Source: an uncultured Candidatus Saccharibacteria bacterium
GTDB taxonomy: Bacteria > Patescibacteriota > Saccharimonadia > Saccharimonadales > Saccharimonadaceae
Assembly (NCBI GenBank): GCA_937889535.1
Contig: CALBZW010000008.1
Span: forward strand, 4,705 to 68,704
DNA: 64,000 nt
Direction of reading: 5' to 3'
Below the pieces are notes generated by a model that did not search any database, was not told where the DNA came from, and saw only the letters and a program-made list of their open reading frames with translations. How positions within the stretch are numbered: position 1 is the stretch's first letter; the number at the start of each line of letters is the position of its first letter. Shown here in pieces: positions 32,930 through 41,521 of this stretch. The position numbers and the translations under genes are program-made.

Positions 32930-33196
32930 CAGTGTTCGTAGATTACCTTAGACTAGTTCTTGGCTTTGGAGCTTCGCGCTAGGATGAGGGTTTGAGTTTT
33001 GCCTGACGGTCGCAAGAGTTCCACGGACGTAACCGTGCTGACTCTTGCTAAAACTCAAACCCTCATCTTTGGCTTAGCTCTTTTATATTCCAGAAAGTAT
33101 AGCTAGAGTAATATAGTTTGCTTAATTAAGGATTATAAAACACCAAGCTATCTCTGTTGAGATGAGATTGAACTTGTACACCGTGTACAAGTTGGA
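32930..33196. repeat. Element 1 copy 3: nested inverted repeat plus core site
   Basis: The inner stem GATGAGGGTTTGAGTTTT with its exact complement AAAACTCAAACCCTCATC (18 bp) encloses the core TCGCAAGAGTTCC...GCTGACTCTTGC. Outer arms are partly decayed. The tail, nearly identical to copy 1, ends in the site at 33168-33196. It separates pilB from cassette I. Confidence 0.85.
33168..33196 (+). other. 11-7-11 recombination-type site 5
   Basis: TTGAACTTGTA, centre CACCGTG, TACAAGTTGGA. Outer arms identical to site 1, centre different. Confidence 0.6.
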
Positions 33197-33204
33197 ATTT
33201 ACCA

Positions 33205-33408
33205 CTTACTTTTGTCCGTAGCGGATATATCTATCCGTCAAGTGGCGCTGGTTATGTTGGTGGTAGTGGATATGGCTGGTCGCGTACTGCGGGGTCATCG
33301 GCCAATGCATACCATTTAAGTTTATATCCTACTAGCGTTAGTTTTTCCACTAATGATGGACGCTACCATGGTTTCCCCCTCCGCTGCCTCTACCCAGGTA
33401 GTGCCTAA
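33205..33408 (+). pseudogene. Cassette I: silent FISUMP-type variable tail
   Basis: 68 codons starting LTFVRSGYIYPSSG... (Leu-Thr for Leu-Ala), GYGWSRTAGSSANAYHL, SVSFSTNDGRYHGFPLRCLYPGSA, stop, TGGAGGA. No possible start codon at its 5' end at all. It lies tail-to-tail with cassette J. Confidence 0.8.
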
Positions 33409-33650
33409 TGGAGGAAAGAGGAAGTACGGCAGCGGAGGGGACGGCCATTGAAACGTACGACACCGACCGATAGGTATACTCCTACAAGATTTGAATTAAA
33501 AATATAGGCATGAGTAGATGAGTTAGAGGTGCGAGTTTGAAGTGAAGCTTCGTTGATGGCGCTGTTAACACTGCCGTCAGCTACGCTAACATACCCACTA
33601 CGGACAAAAGCCAATGGTAGCTGTACTATGGTGGTGGCGCCGGTGGTACC
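33405..33650 (-). pseudogene. Cassette J: silent FISUMP-type variable tail
   Basis: Minus strand: arm YNVGTTGATTIVQLP (33615-33650), then LAFVRSGYVSVADG..., LQTRTSNSSTHAYIF, VRFNGRPLRC. After LRC the frame reads RTSSFLH through the reverse of cassette I's 3' arm. The I/J junction sequence is almost identical to the O/P junction at 57180-57235. Confidence 0.8.
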
Positions 33651-33671
33651 GACATTATAGGTAAAATGTAG

Positions 33672-33945
33672 TTTTTGATTGAATTTATACTTGCTAAAAA
33701 TTTTGATTTTATGCTAATCTGGCTGCAGGGCGGCATAACTTTGGTAAAAAGCATCAGTAAGTTATATATGGGGAAGAGGAGAAAGGAGGTCTTTATGGAG
33801 ATTAAGTTTCAGATCTGGCGCTTTGCGTTTCAGTTTACCTTGTTCAAAATAAAAATTACCGTCGTTCGCAAACGCAAGCGGCGGTAAACCTCACGTAATC
33901 CCATTCTCTCAAACTAAAAGGGTATTGTCAAGACCTTGCCGCCCG
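33672..33945 (+). repeat. Element 2 copy d
   Basis: Left end TTGATTGAATTTATACTTGC...TTTTATGCTAATCTGG; boundary pair CAGGGCGGCA near 33726 and TTGCCGCCCG near 33936. Holds the frame at 33795. No gene is seen between it and the pilT promoter. Confidence 0.72.
33795..33887 (+). CDS. Element 2d basic peptide (30 residues)
   Basis: ATG at 33795 after AAAGGAGGTCTTT, an excellent ribosome-binding site. Ends FKIKITVVRKRKRR. TTACCGTCG and CGGCGGTAA pair around the C-terminal codons and include the stop. Confidence 0.5.
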   Translation: MEIKFQIWRFAFQFTLFKIKITVVRKRKRR

Positions 33946-34090
33946 TTGCTGGCTGTGTCGCTCAAGGAAGAAAACTACGCCTTCTTCCTGCTCGCTATCC
34001 TCGCCAGTTCAAAACTCTGTCGCTCTATTATCGTGAGCATTTTTTGGATTTTGGGGTGGCGATTGATAGTGTTTATGGTATAATGGGGTC

Positions 34091-35617
34091 ATGGATAATA
34101 GTGGGCCTACAAGAACAAATACGAATGATATGAAATCGCCTTTTGCGCCGGTGGATATTCCGGATGTAAATAATATTGCAACGTCTTCGACACAAAGTGC
34201 GGTGCCGCCGTTGGGTGTGCCGACGGCAGGGAATGGCAGTAATGCTGGTAATGTGACAAAAGCTGGAGTGCCGGGTGAAAACGCTAGTGCTGGGACGCAG
34301 ACTGCAGCGGTGAGTGCACAAAAGCCGGTGAGTGGGGCGAGTCAAGCAGCGCAGCAGGTGCAACAGGCTGAGAAAGCGGCGGGGGTGACGATGGCGGATA
34401 TTCCGACGCCAAAAGTAATGCCAGAGAAAGAAGAAAAGAAGGCGGAAGCAAAGCAGAGCACGGCGCAAGCGGCGAAGCCAGTAGAGCAGAGCGAGATGGT
34501 TGGACATGCCGAAGTGGCGGCGCATGATTTGGTGCAGGAAAGTGAAGTGCCAACGAATGGCGTGACGATTGAGCCGTTACTTGAGGAATGTATCCGACAC
34601 AATTCGAGTGATTTGCATTTGCAGGTGGGTTTGCCGCCGGTATTGCGGGTTGACGGAAGTCTCAGGCCGCTGTCGACTTATGGTGTTTTGGACGATGCGA
34701 CAGTGCAAAGGTTGGTGTTCTCGACGCTGGATGCAGACCAGAAGATGATTCTGATTAAGGATAAAGAGTTTGATTATTCGTTTGCGTATGGTGATTTAGG
34801 GCGGTTCCGCGTTAATGCTTTCCATGAAAAGGGAAATATGGCGGCGGCGTTTCGGTTGATTCCGAATACGATTACGACGATTGATGAACTGGGTTTGCCG
34901 CAGGTGGTGAGTACGTTTGCGGATCATCCGAATGGGTTGGTTTTGGTGACGGGCCCGACGGGTTCGGGTAAAAGTACGACGCTGGCGGCATTGATTGATA
35001 AGATTAATACCGAGCGGGCGGAGCATATTATTACGATTGAAGACCCGATTGAGTTTACACACCAGTCGAAGCGGAGTGTGGTGGCGCAGCGTGAGGTGCA
35101 TTACGACACGTTTAGTTTTGCGGCGGCGCTTCGGAGTATTTTGCGTGAAGACCCGGATGTGGTGTTGATTGGTGAGATGCGCGATCTGGAGACAATTCAG
35201 GCGGCGATTACGGTGGCGGAGACGGGACACTTGGTGTTTGCGACGCTACATACGAATAGTGCGGCACAGTCGATAGATAGGATGATTGATGTTTTTCCGG
35301 CGCACCAACAGCCACAGGTGCGGTCGCAGCTGGCGAATATTTTGGTGGGGATTTGTAGTCAGAGGTTAGTGCCGGCGCTTACTGGTGGACGGGTTGCAGT
35401 GACGGAGATTATGGTAACAAACTCGGCAGTACGGAGTATTATCCGTGAGGGGAAGACGCATCAGCTCGATATGACGATTCAGACTGGTATGAGCCAGGGG
35501 ATGCAGACGATGGATCGGGAATTGGCGAAGTTTGTGCGTGCTGGTACGATTAGTTATGATGTGGCGCGCGGGTATGCGGTAGATGTAGCGGAATTTGATA
35601 GGTTGGCGAGGGGCTAG
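34091..35617 (+). CDS. pilT: PilT-type retraction ATPase with long N-terminal extension
   Basis: 508 residues; PilT is usually 340-380. Residues 1-155 are an Ala/Gln/Pro/Lys-rich extension. The core begins with IEPLLEECIRHNSSDLHLQVG, has Walker A VLVTGPTGSGKSTTLAAL near residue 293, Walker B-like LREDPDVVLIGEMRDLETI and His box ETGHLVFATLHTNSA. The AIRNLIRE motif needed for retraction is kept as AVRSIIREGK. TATAAT 34078-34083 directly before the ATG: leaderless, so pilT-pilC are expressed from their own promoter, separate from pilM-B. Confidence 0.93.
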   Translation: MDNSGPTRTNTNDMKSPFAPVDIPDVNNIATSSTQSAVPPLGVPTAGNGSNAGNVTKAGVPGENASAGTQTAAVSAQKPVSGASQAAQQVQQAEKAAGVTMADIPTPKVMPEKEEKKAEAKQSTAQAAKPVEQSEMVGHAEVAAHDLVQESEVPTNGVTIEPLLEECIRHNSSDLHLQVGLPPVLRVDGSLRPLSTYGVLDDATVQRLVFSTLDADQKMILIKDKEFDYSFAYGDLGRFRVNAFHEKGNMAAAFRLIPNTITTIDELGLPQVVSTFADHPNGLVLVTGPTGSGKSTTLAALIDKINTERAEHIITIEDPIEFTHQSKRSVVAQREVHYDTFSFAAALRSILREDPDVVLIGEMRDLETIQAAITVAETGHLVFATLHTNSAAQSIDRMIDVFPAHQQPQVRSQLANILVGICSQRLVPALTGGRVAVTEIMVTNSAVRSIIREGKTHQLDMTIQTGMSQGMQTMDRELAKFVRAGTISYDVARGYAVDVAEFDRLARG

Positions 35618-35619
35618 CA

Positions 35620-36828
35620 GTGCGCAGGTATAAATACAAGGCCAAGGATAAAAAGACGGGAAAACTTGTCAATGGTAGCGTGCAGGCAGAAAATGAGCGT
35701 GCAGCAGGGAAGATTTTAGTCGAACAGGGGTATATACCACAGAAATTGACAGAGGATGAGGCGGGAGGACTGTTTTCGAAGTTTACGAACAAGGTGAGCT
35801 CGAAGCAACGGATTATCTTTACGCGGCAGTTTGCGACATTGATTGGTGCGGGTTTGCCGTTGTCGGCGAGTCTTCGGATGGTGGCAGAGCAGACAGAAGA
35901 TAAACCAACGCGAGCGATGATTGAAGATGTGCTGGCGCAAGTAGAGGGCGGTAAGACTTTACACGCGGCGTTTTCGCAGTATCCGGAAGTGTTTAATAAA
36001 GTTTACTTGTCGCTAGTGGCGGCAGGTGAGGCTTCGGGTACGTTGGATGTGTCGTTGAAGCGGTTGGCGGATCAGCAGGAAAAAGATGCGAGTATGATTT
36101 CGAAGATTCGTGGTGCAATGACTTATCCAGCGATCGTGTTGTTCGTGATTGTTGTGGTGATTATCTTCATGATGGTGGCGGTGGTGCCGCAGGTGGAGAA
36201 TTTGTATAAGGACGTCGGAGAGCCTTTGCCGGTGGCTACGTCGATTTTAGTGGCAATTTCGAATTTCGTGTTGAATTTTTGGTGGTTTATTCTGATTTTG
36301 ATAGGGATTGCGGTGTGGTTTTTTGTGCAGTTCCGCAAGACGGATGTGGGGCAGAAATGGTTGGCGCAGTTTAAGCTGAATGTGCCGGTGTTTAAGGGAT
36401 TGTTCCAGCGGTTGTATAATGCGCGATTTGCGCGGACGGCGCAGATGTTGCTCTCGGCGGGGGTGCCGATGTTGGAAGCGATGGGAATTGCTGGGGAAGC
36501 GATGAATAACTTGGTGCTTGAGGGGGAAATTACGGAAGCGGCAGCGATGGTGCGGAGCGGTAAACCTTTGAGCGTTGCGCTAAAGGACAAACCGTATATT
36601 CTGCCGTTGGTACCGCAGATGGCGGCGACGGGTGAGCAGTCGGGGAAGATTGATGAGATGCTAGGGAAAGCTGCGAAGGTGTATGAAGATGAGCTTGACG
36701 AACGAATCGCGGCGATTAGTACGATGATTGAGCCGATTTTGATGGTAGTGCTGGCGCTTGTTGCTGGTGGTATCGTGGCGGCGGTGTTGTTCCCAATCTA
36801 CAGTTTGGTGAGCAAGATTGGAACGTAA
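35620..36828 (+). CDS. pilC: PilC, type IV pilus platform protein
   Basis: 402 residues, GTG start two bases after pilT. Two T2SSF domains: KQRIIFTRQFATLIGAGLPLSASLRMV near residue 63 and KGLFQRLYNARFARTAQMLLSAGVPMLEAM near 260, with membrane segments near 168-192, 215-235 and 375-395. Anchors the ATPases to the pilus base. Confidence 0.94.
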   Translation: MRRYKYKAKDKKTGKLVNGSVQAENERAAGKILVEQGYIPQKLTEDEAGGLFSKFTNKVSSKQRIIFTRQFATLIGAGLPLSASLRMVAEQTEDKPTRAMIEDVLAQVEGGKTLHAAFSQYPEVFNKVYLSLVAAGEASGTLDVSLKRLADQQEKDASMISKIRGAMTYPAIVLFVIVVVIIFMMVAVVPQVENLYKDVGEPLPVATSILVAISNFVLNFWWFILILIGIAVWFFVQFRKTDVGQKWLAQFKLNVPVFKGLFQRLYNARFARTAQMLLSAGVPMLEAMGIAGEAMNNLVLEGEITEAAAMVRSGKPLSVALKDKPYILPLVPQMAATGEQSGKIDEMLGKAAKVYEDELDERIAAISTMIEPILMVVLALVAGGIVAAVLFPIYSLVSKIGT

Positions 36829-36907
36829 AAGCGGTTGTGTTTTGTCAGGGGAGTGTTATAATAGGTTTGAGAATTAAAAAGTCGTTCACAAAAAGAAAGG
36901 AAATAAA

Positions 36908-37513
36908 GTGGCAACTACACGTAAAAGTACAACTAAAATGAGGGGTGGAGACCTAGGTGGTTTTACTATCATTGAAGTCGTGTTGGTACTCGCGATTGCG
37001 GGCTTAATCTTCTTGATGGTATTTATTGCGCTTCCGGCATTGCAGAGAAGCCAGCGTGATACCCAGCGGAAGAATGATATGTCGGCGTTGGCAAGTCAGA
37101 TAACACAATATCAGTCGAATAACAACGGTAAGTTGCCGACAGCAGGGAATGTTCAGGCGTATGATGAAACTGCAGTGACAAATGGAATGGAAAACTGGGC
37201 TTGTGGTTCGACCAATAAGAATTCGGCGAAGTGTTTGATTCGTAATTACATGAATGCTAGCGGCGCATCAGAGAATACATACAAGGATCCAGATGGCTGG
37301 ATGTATGGTTTGACGATTGTCGATAATAAGGATGGTAGCTTCGAGACGCCAACGGATAACTTCGGTACTGGCAAAAATCAGTACATGATTTACTTGGTTA
37401 CGCATGCAAAGTGTGGTGAAGAAGAGAGTGTCGTGAAGTCTGAGAATGCTCGTGATTATGCAATTACGTATAAACTTGAAGGTTCTGGTACGTATTGTAA
37501 TGACAATAGCTAG
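36908..37513 (+). CDS. Type IV pilin-like protein
   Basis: 201 residues, GTG start with AAAGGAAA upstream. Prepilin signal: basic leader ending GG, then FTIIEVVLVLAIAGLIFLMVFIALPALQRSQRD, with Glu at position +5 of the mature protein. The mature part has four Cys (WACGSTNKNSAKC; HAKCGEEE; GTYC), suggesting two disulfides. Has its own extended -10 box (TGTTATAAT, ~36855) and terminator, as fits a highly expressed major pilin; minor pilin is an alternative. Confidence 0.88.
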   Translation: MATTRKSTTKMRGGDLGGFTIIEVVLVLAIAGLIFLMVFIALPALQRSQRDTQRKNDMSALASQITQYQSNNNGKLPTAGNVQAYDETAVTNGMENWACGSTNKNSAKCLIRNYMNASGASENTYKDPDGWMYGLTIVDNKDGSFETPTDNFGTGKNQYMIYLVTHAKCGEEESVVKSENARDYAITYKLEGSGTYCNDNS

Positions 37514-37528
37514 AAGTTAGCTTGTGCG

Positions 37529-37558
37529 AAAAAACTAGCCCGTGAGGGCTAGTTTTTT
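37529..37558 (+). terminator. Pilin gene terminator
   Basis: AAAACTAGCCC-GTGA-GGGCTAGTTTT with flanking A and T runs; symmetrical and strong. Confidence 0.9.
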
Positions 37559-37593
37559 GTAGACGCTTGTGTTTATTGTGAATTTTTATTATA

Positions 37594-38469
37594 ATGAAGT
37601 GTGATATGGTAGATACAATGATTACAACCTTTATTTTGGTGATGATGTTTATTTTGGGGGCGGTGTTTGGGTCGTTTGCATGTTGTCAGGCGTGGCGCTG
37701 GCGATATCATGTGGTAAAGAAGAAGGATTTGGGGCAGTGGTCGGTTTGTATGCATTGCAAAAAACGAATCCAGTGGTATGATAATATTCCAATTGTGTCA
37801 TGGTTAGTGCTTAGGGGTAAATGCCGGAATTGTCATAAGGATATTGGGGTGGCGGATTTCTTGTCGGAGATTAGCTTGGCAGTGGCGTTTTTGATGTTGA
37901 GTTGGGCATATTTGTTGCCGATTTTGAATAATTGGACGGTTTTGACGTTGCATCCGGAGTTATTGACGGTGAAGTTGGCGGTGTTTGTCGTGACGCTAGT
38001 GCTTTTGGTAGTGTTGATGGTGTTGGCGGTGTATGATGCGAAGTGGGGGGAGTTGCCGGTAGTTTTGTTGATATTGGCGATTATTATTGGGGCAATGGTG
38101 TGTGTGTTGCGGTTGAAAGAGTTGAGTTTGACGGATGACGGGAATTTATTGGAGGGAATAATTAATACATTGATTGGGGTGGGGATTTTATCGGGGACAT
38201 GCTATGTGATTTATAAAGGGTCGCACGAAAAGTTGATGGGAGGAGGGGATTGGTTGTTGGCGCTAGCATTGTCGCTTGCGCTGGCGGATTGGTGGTTATC
38301 GCTCTGGACGATTTTCTTGGCGAATTTGCTGGGGGATTTGATTGCGCTTCCGGGGGCACTGAAAACGAAGAATACGAAGGTGCATTTTGGGCCGTTTTTG
38401 GTGGCGGCGTTTGTGATTGTGTTGGTGCTGGGGAATTGTTTGCCGCTGTTGTTGCAGGCGAGTTTTTAG
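37594..38469 (+). CDS. pilD: Prepilin peptidase
   Basis: 291 residues. N-terminal GAVFGSFACCQAWRWR near residue 14, four Cys (CMHCKKRIQWYDNIPIVSW...GKCRNCHKD, ~50-75) of the methylase zinc site, then membrane segments with the aspartate protease motif YDAKWGELP and GGGDWLLALALSLALADW near 215. Cleaves and may methylate the pilin at 36908. The ATG at 37594 overlaps a TATAAT-like stretch; an internal start at 37603 or 37621 is possible. Confidence 0.9.
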   Translation: MKCDMVDTMITTFILVMMFILGAVFGSFACCQAWRWRYHVVKKKDLGQWSVCMHCKKRIQWYDNIPIVSWLVLRGKCRNCHKDIGVADFLSEISLAVAFLMLSWAYLLPILNNWTVLTLHPELLTVKLAVFVVTLVLLVVLMVLAVYDAKWGELPVVLLILAIIIGAMVCVLRLKELSLTDDGNLLEGIINTLIGVGILSGTCYVIYKGSHEKLMGGGDWLLALALSLALADWWLSLWTIFLANLLGDLIALPGALKTKNTKVHFGPFLVAAFVIVLVLGNCLPLLLQASF

Positions 38470-38504
38470 ACGTACGGTGTTGACTCTTTGCTATAATAGT
38501 TTAT

Positions 38505-39146
38505 ATGGATAGGCAAGTTAATCTCGAACTTAAAGAGTATATAGCTAAACATATCTTTCCTGAATACACTAAAAATGATTCTGGCCACCAGCTTAGCCAT
38601 ATTGAGTACGTTATTCGCCGTAGTTTTCAATTTGCTTCTAGTCTTAACGATATTAATCCTAATATTGTCTATACGGTTGCTGCTTATCATGACATTGGCC
38701 ATCATGTCGATCCGAAACATCATGAGATTGTTTCAAGCAAAATTTTTCGCAATGATACTACAATTCAAGCCTTCTTTACGGACGCTGAGCGCCGTCTAAT
38801 TTCTGAAGCTATCGAGGATCATCGCTCCTTGCAGGATTGCCCGCCTCGCAGTATTTATGGGAAAATTATCACCTCGGCTGATGTTATGATAGATATTGAC
38901 GATATGCTCCGTCGTACATATGCTTATAGATTGCGTAATTATCCTGACTCCAATATCGAAGAAATTATTGCCGATTCCCGAAATCATCTCATAGAAAAAT
39001 ATGGTGAATCCGGTTACGCTCGTAATAAAATGTATTTTGATGATCCAGAGTTTGATAACGCTCTTACGAACTTACAAAATTTAATCAAAGATTCTGAGGT
39101 CTTTCGTAAACGATATATTGAAGTCAATCACATTTTATCTTGTTGA
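38505..39146 (+). CDS. HD-domain hydrolase with minus-strand-like base composition
   Basis: 213 residues. HD motif: GHQLSHIEYVIRR (first His), AAYHDIGHH near residue 66, IITSADVMIDIDD near 123. Small HD phosphohydrolases of this form act on nucleotides or related phosphoesters; specificity unknown. TATAAT sits ~10 nt before the ATG. The codons are pyrimidine-rich, unlike the purine-rich plus-strand neighbours and like the minus-strand genes, suggesting a recent inversion or transfer. A deoxyribosyltransferase-like gene follows after cassette K. Confidence 0.75.
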   Translation: MDRQVNLELKEYIAKHIFPEYTKNDSGHQLSHIEYVIRRSFQFASSLNDINPNIVYTVAAYHDIGHHVDPKHHEIVSSKIFRNDTTIQAFFTDAERRLISEAIEDHRSLQDCPPRSIYGKIITSADVMIDIDDMLRRTYAYRLRNYPDSNIEEIIADSRNHLIEKYGESGYARNKMYFDDPEFDNALTNLQNLIKDSEVFRKRYIEVNHILSC

Positions 39147-39273
39147 TATACTCTTATTGAAGAGACATTCAGGAAGATTAGTGCTTCTATTGGGCGTCCT
39201 TTTCTCCAAATCGTCTACTGACGTGGTCTCCAGCACTATACGGTTTCGGTCTCGTCTGCTTGTATTGTTGGGT

Positions 39274-39508
39274 ACTACCTGGTTAGAGTCAGCGGAGAGG
39301 GAAGGCGTTGTAGCGATTGCCGTTACCTGATGAGTCGACGTTAGTAGAATAGAAGGTGAGGCGGTAGGCGTAGCTAGGATTACCGCTAGCTGTGCGCGAC
39401 CAGACCCAGCCGCCGTCGCCGACGTTGTTGGTCTCGCCACTATTAGTATTGGCATACCCACTACGGACAAAAGCCAATGGTAACTGTACTATGGTGGTGG
39501 CGGGGGAT
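39274..39508 (-). pseudogene. Cassette K: FISUMP-type tail broken at the conserved Cys
   Basis: Minus strand: arm TSPATTIVQLP (39478-39508), LAFVRSGYANTNSG..., VWSRTASGNPSYAYRL, GNRYNAFPLR, then TGA in place of the conserved TGC (Cys). It is the only cassette that also keeps a diverged copy of the 3' arm (AACCAGGTAGTACC). The nonsense change is consistent with a silent, unselected copy. Confidence 0.78.
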
Positions 39509-39540
39509 GTGGTAAAATGAGATTAAAGATTGGAGGTTTG

Positions 39541-39945
39541 ATGAAGATTTGTATTTGTTGTAGTTTGAGTTTCACGGACGAAGTGATGGAGATTGCGAAA
39601 AAGTTGGAGGGGATGGGGCATGAGGTTCTGTTGCCGGATGGAGTGAAGCGTCGTTTGATTAAGCAAGAAGATTTTGATCCGGTGGCGGCGAAGTTTGAGA
39701 CCGATACGATTCATGAGCACCCAGCGAAGATAAAGGCGGCGGATGCGGTATTGATGTGTAACTATGAGAAGAATGGGATTTCGGGGTATATTGGGGCGAA
39801 CAGTTTTTGCGAGTTGTATATGGCGCGATATTTTGATAAGCCGGTGTTTGCACTTAACCCGCTACCGGAGCAGCCGTATTTTCATGATGAGATAATGGCG
39901 TTTGAGATTACGGTGATTGATGGAGATTTGGGGAAGATAAAATGA
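39541..39945 (+). CDS. Nucleoside 2-deoxyribosyltransferase-like protein
   Basis: 134 residues from the ATG at 39541 (GGAGG 5 nt upstream). CICCSLSFTDEVMEIAKKLEGMGHEV, AKIKAADAVLMCNYEKNGISGYIGANSFCELYMARYFDKPVFALNPLP: the flavodoxin-like deoxyribosyltransferase / SLOG-related fold with the GYIGxxxFxEL block. The same block occurs in the N-terminal domain of the 553-residue protein at 52166. Would cleave or transfer deoxyribose or ribose of a nucleoside; unproven. The stop overlaps the next start by 4 nt. Confidence 0.7.
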   Translation: MKICICCSLSFTDEVMEIAKKLEGMGHEVLLPDGVKRRLIKQEDFDPVAAKFETDTIHEHPAKIKAADAVLMCNYEKNGISGYIGANSFCELYMARYFDKPVFALNPLPEQPYFHDEIMAFEITVIDGDLGKIK

Positions 39946-40904
39946 ACGGAGAGTTAGAGGAAGGACCGAAAGTTCAGGAGCTGATTCAGGATTTTATTGA
40001 AAGTTTGGAGGTTGAGAAAGGGCGGTCGAAGAAGACAGCGGAGAACTATAAGCGATATCTGTGGCGTTTTTTGGAAATAGCGGGGGAGATTTCCGGGAAG
40101 GATTATGATTTGGCTCCAGAAGATATCACGCAGGAGCTGCTGAGGAAGTTTCGGCTGAAATTGAACCGGTTGGAGGATGAACGTGGTGAGGGGTTGCAGG
40201 CGATTACGCAGGCGTATCATCTAGTGGCGTTGAGGGGGTTTTTGAAATATTTGGCACAGCGAGGAATTAAGTCGTTGGAGCCGTCGTTGGTGGAGTTGCC
40301 GCATGTGACGCGGAAGCAGGTGACGTTTTTGCAGTATGATGAAATTGAGAGATTGCTGGCGGAGATTGATACGGAAACGGAGACGGGGTTGCGCGACCGG
40401 GCGATTATTGAGTTACTGTTTTCTGGAGGGTTGCGTGTGTCGGAACTCACAAAATTGAATCGAGACTCGATAAATTTGTCGCGCCGGGAGTTTATCGTAC
40501 GAGGGAAGGGAAATAAGGATCGACCGATTTTTATTTCCGAAGCGGCGGCAGATTGGGTGGAACAATATTTGGAGAAGCGAACGGATACGCTCGCGCCACT
40601 GTTTTTGAATAATAGCCGGAATTTGCAGGTGGTGGATACGAGTGGGGATTATCGGAGATTGACGCCGCGGTCGGTGGAGCGGATTGTGCAGAAATATGCA
40701 AAGCTCGCTGGAATTACGAAGCATGTATCGCCGCACACTTTACGGCATAGTTTTGCGACGGATTTGTTAATGAATGGGGCGGACCTTCGGTCGGTACAGG
40801 CGATGTTGGGGCATTCGGATATTTCGACGACGCAAATTTATACGCACGTGACGGATCCGCATCTTAAAGAAGTACACGAGAAGTTCCATACGGAAACTGA
40901 ATAA
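39942..40904 (+). CDS. XerC/XerD-type tyrosine recombinase
   Basis: 320 residues. N-terminal SAM-like core-binding domain (VEKGRSKKTAENYKRYLWRFLEIAG); catalytic set R (SGGLRVSELTKL), K (VRGKGNKDRPI), HxxR (SPHTLRHSFATDLL), H and Y (GHSDISTTQIYTHV). The length suits a chromosomal Xer. It would resolve dimers at dif with FtsK (15861). It is also the only candidate in the window for acting on the six 11-7-11 sites next to cassettes; that link is inference. Overlaps the upstream gene by 4 nt. Confidence 0.92.
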   Translation: MNGELEEGPKVQELIQDFIESLEVEKGRSKKTAENYKRYLWRFLEIAGEISGKDYDLAPEDITQELLRKFRLKLNRLEDERGEGLQAITQAYHLVALRGFLKYLAQRGIKSLEPSLVELPHVTRKQVTFLQYDEIERLLAEIDTETETGLRDRAIIELLFSGGLRVSELTKLNRDSINLSRREFIVRGKGNKDRPIFISEAAADWVEQYLEKRTDTLAPLFLNNSRNLQVVDTSGDYRRLTPRSVERIVQKYAKLAGITKHVSPHTLRHSFATDLLMNGADLRSVQAMLGHSDISTTQIYTHVTDPHLKEVHEKFHTETE

Positions 40905-40938
40905 ATGTGTTATAATAAGAAAAAGTAAAGGAGTTTGT

Positions 40939-41454
40939 ATGGGCAAAGAGAAAGATTTGGTCGAGCGGAGCTTGGTAGTTTTGAAGCCGGACTCGGTGCA
41001 GCGTGGGATTGTAGGGGAGATTATCACGCGGTTTGAGCGAGTTGGCTTGAAGATTGTCGGTATGAAGATGGTGATGCCGGATGAAGATCAGTATCGGGCG
41101 CACTATGAGGATATCGGGCAGATGATTACGCGGCGGGGCGAGCAGGCGTTTCGTTATAATTTGAGCTATATGATGACGGGTCCAGTGATTGCGATTGTGC
41201 TTGAGGGGGTCGAGGCGGTGCCACTCGTACGGAAGATTGTTGGTCCGACAGAGCCGAAATCGGCAGAAATGGGTACGATTCGCGGTGATTACTCGCACAT
41301 GAGCTTTGGTTATTCGGATGCGAAGGGGATGGGTGTGCCGAATTTGGTGCACGCAAGTGGTAGCAAGGAAGAAGCAAAGAAAGAGATTAAGCTCTGGTTT
41401 AAGGATGGCGAACTGTACGATTACTCGGATTTGAACGAGAAGTATACGCGGTAA
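40939..41454 (+). CDS. ndk: Nucleoside diphosphate kinase
   Basis: 171 residues versus ~140 in most bacteria. ERSLVVLKPDSVQRGIVGEIITRFER start, active-site His in VPNLVHASGSKEEAKKEI, with an insertion of ~30 residues around residues 60-80 and 100-125 (QMITRRGEQAFRY). Equalises NTP and dNTP pools. Extended -10 TGTTATAAT and AAAGGAG upstream; ends in a hairpin terminator. Confidence 0.93.
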   Translation: MGKEKDLVERSLVVLKPDSVQRGIVGEIITRFERVGLKIVGMKMVMPDEDQYRAHYEDIGQMITRRGEQAFRYNLSYMMTGPVIAIVLEGVEAVPLVRKIVGPTEPKSAEMGTIRGDYSHMSFGYSDAKGMGVPNLVHASGSKEEAKKEIKLWFKDGELYDYSDLNEKYTR

Positions 41455-41469
41455 TAGAGTCCAGTAGAG

Positions 41470-41502
41470 CAGCACGTTCGTGGGGGTCGGGCGTGCTTTT
41501 TT
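41470..41502 (+). terminator. ndk terminator
   Basis: AGCACG...CGTGCT with TTTTTT tail. Confidence 0.8.
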
Positions 41503-41521
41503 GTAGTGTGTTGTGAATGAA

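Noticed and set aside
9341..33196. CRISPR array
   Set aside because: Repeats are few, long, inverted and widely spaced; there are no regular direct repeats with unique spacers and no cas genes in the window.
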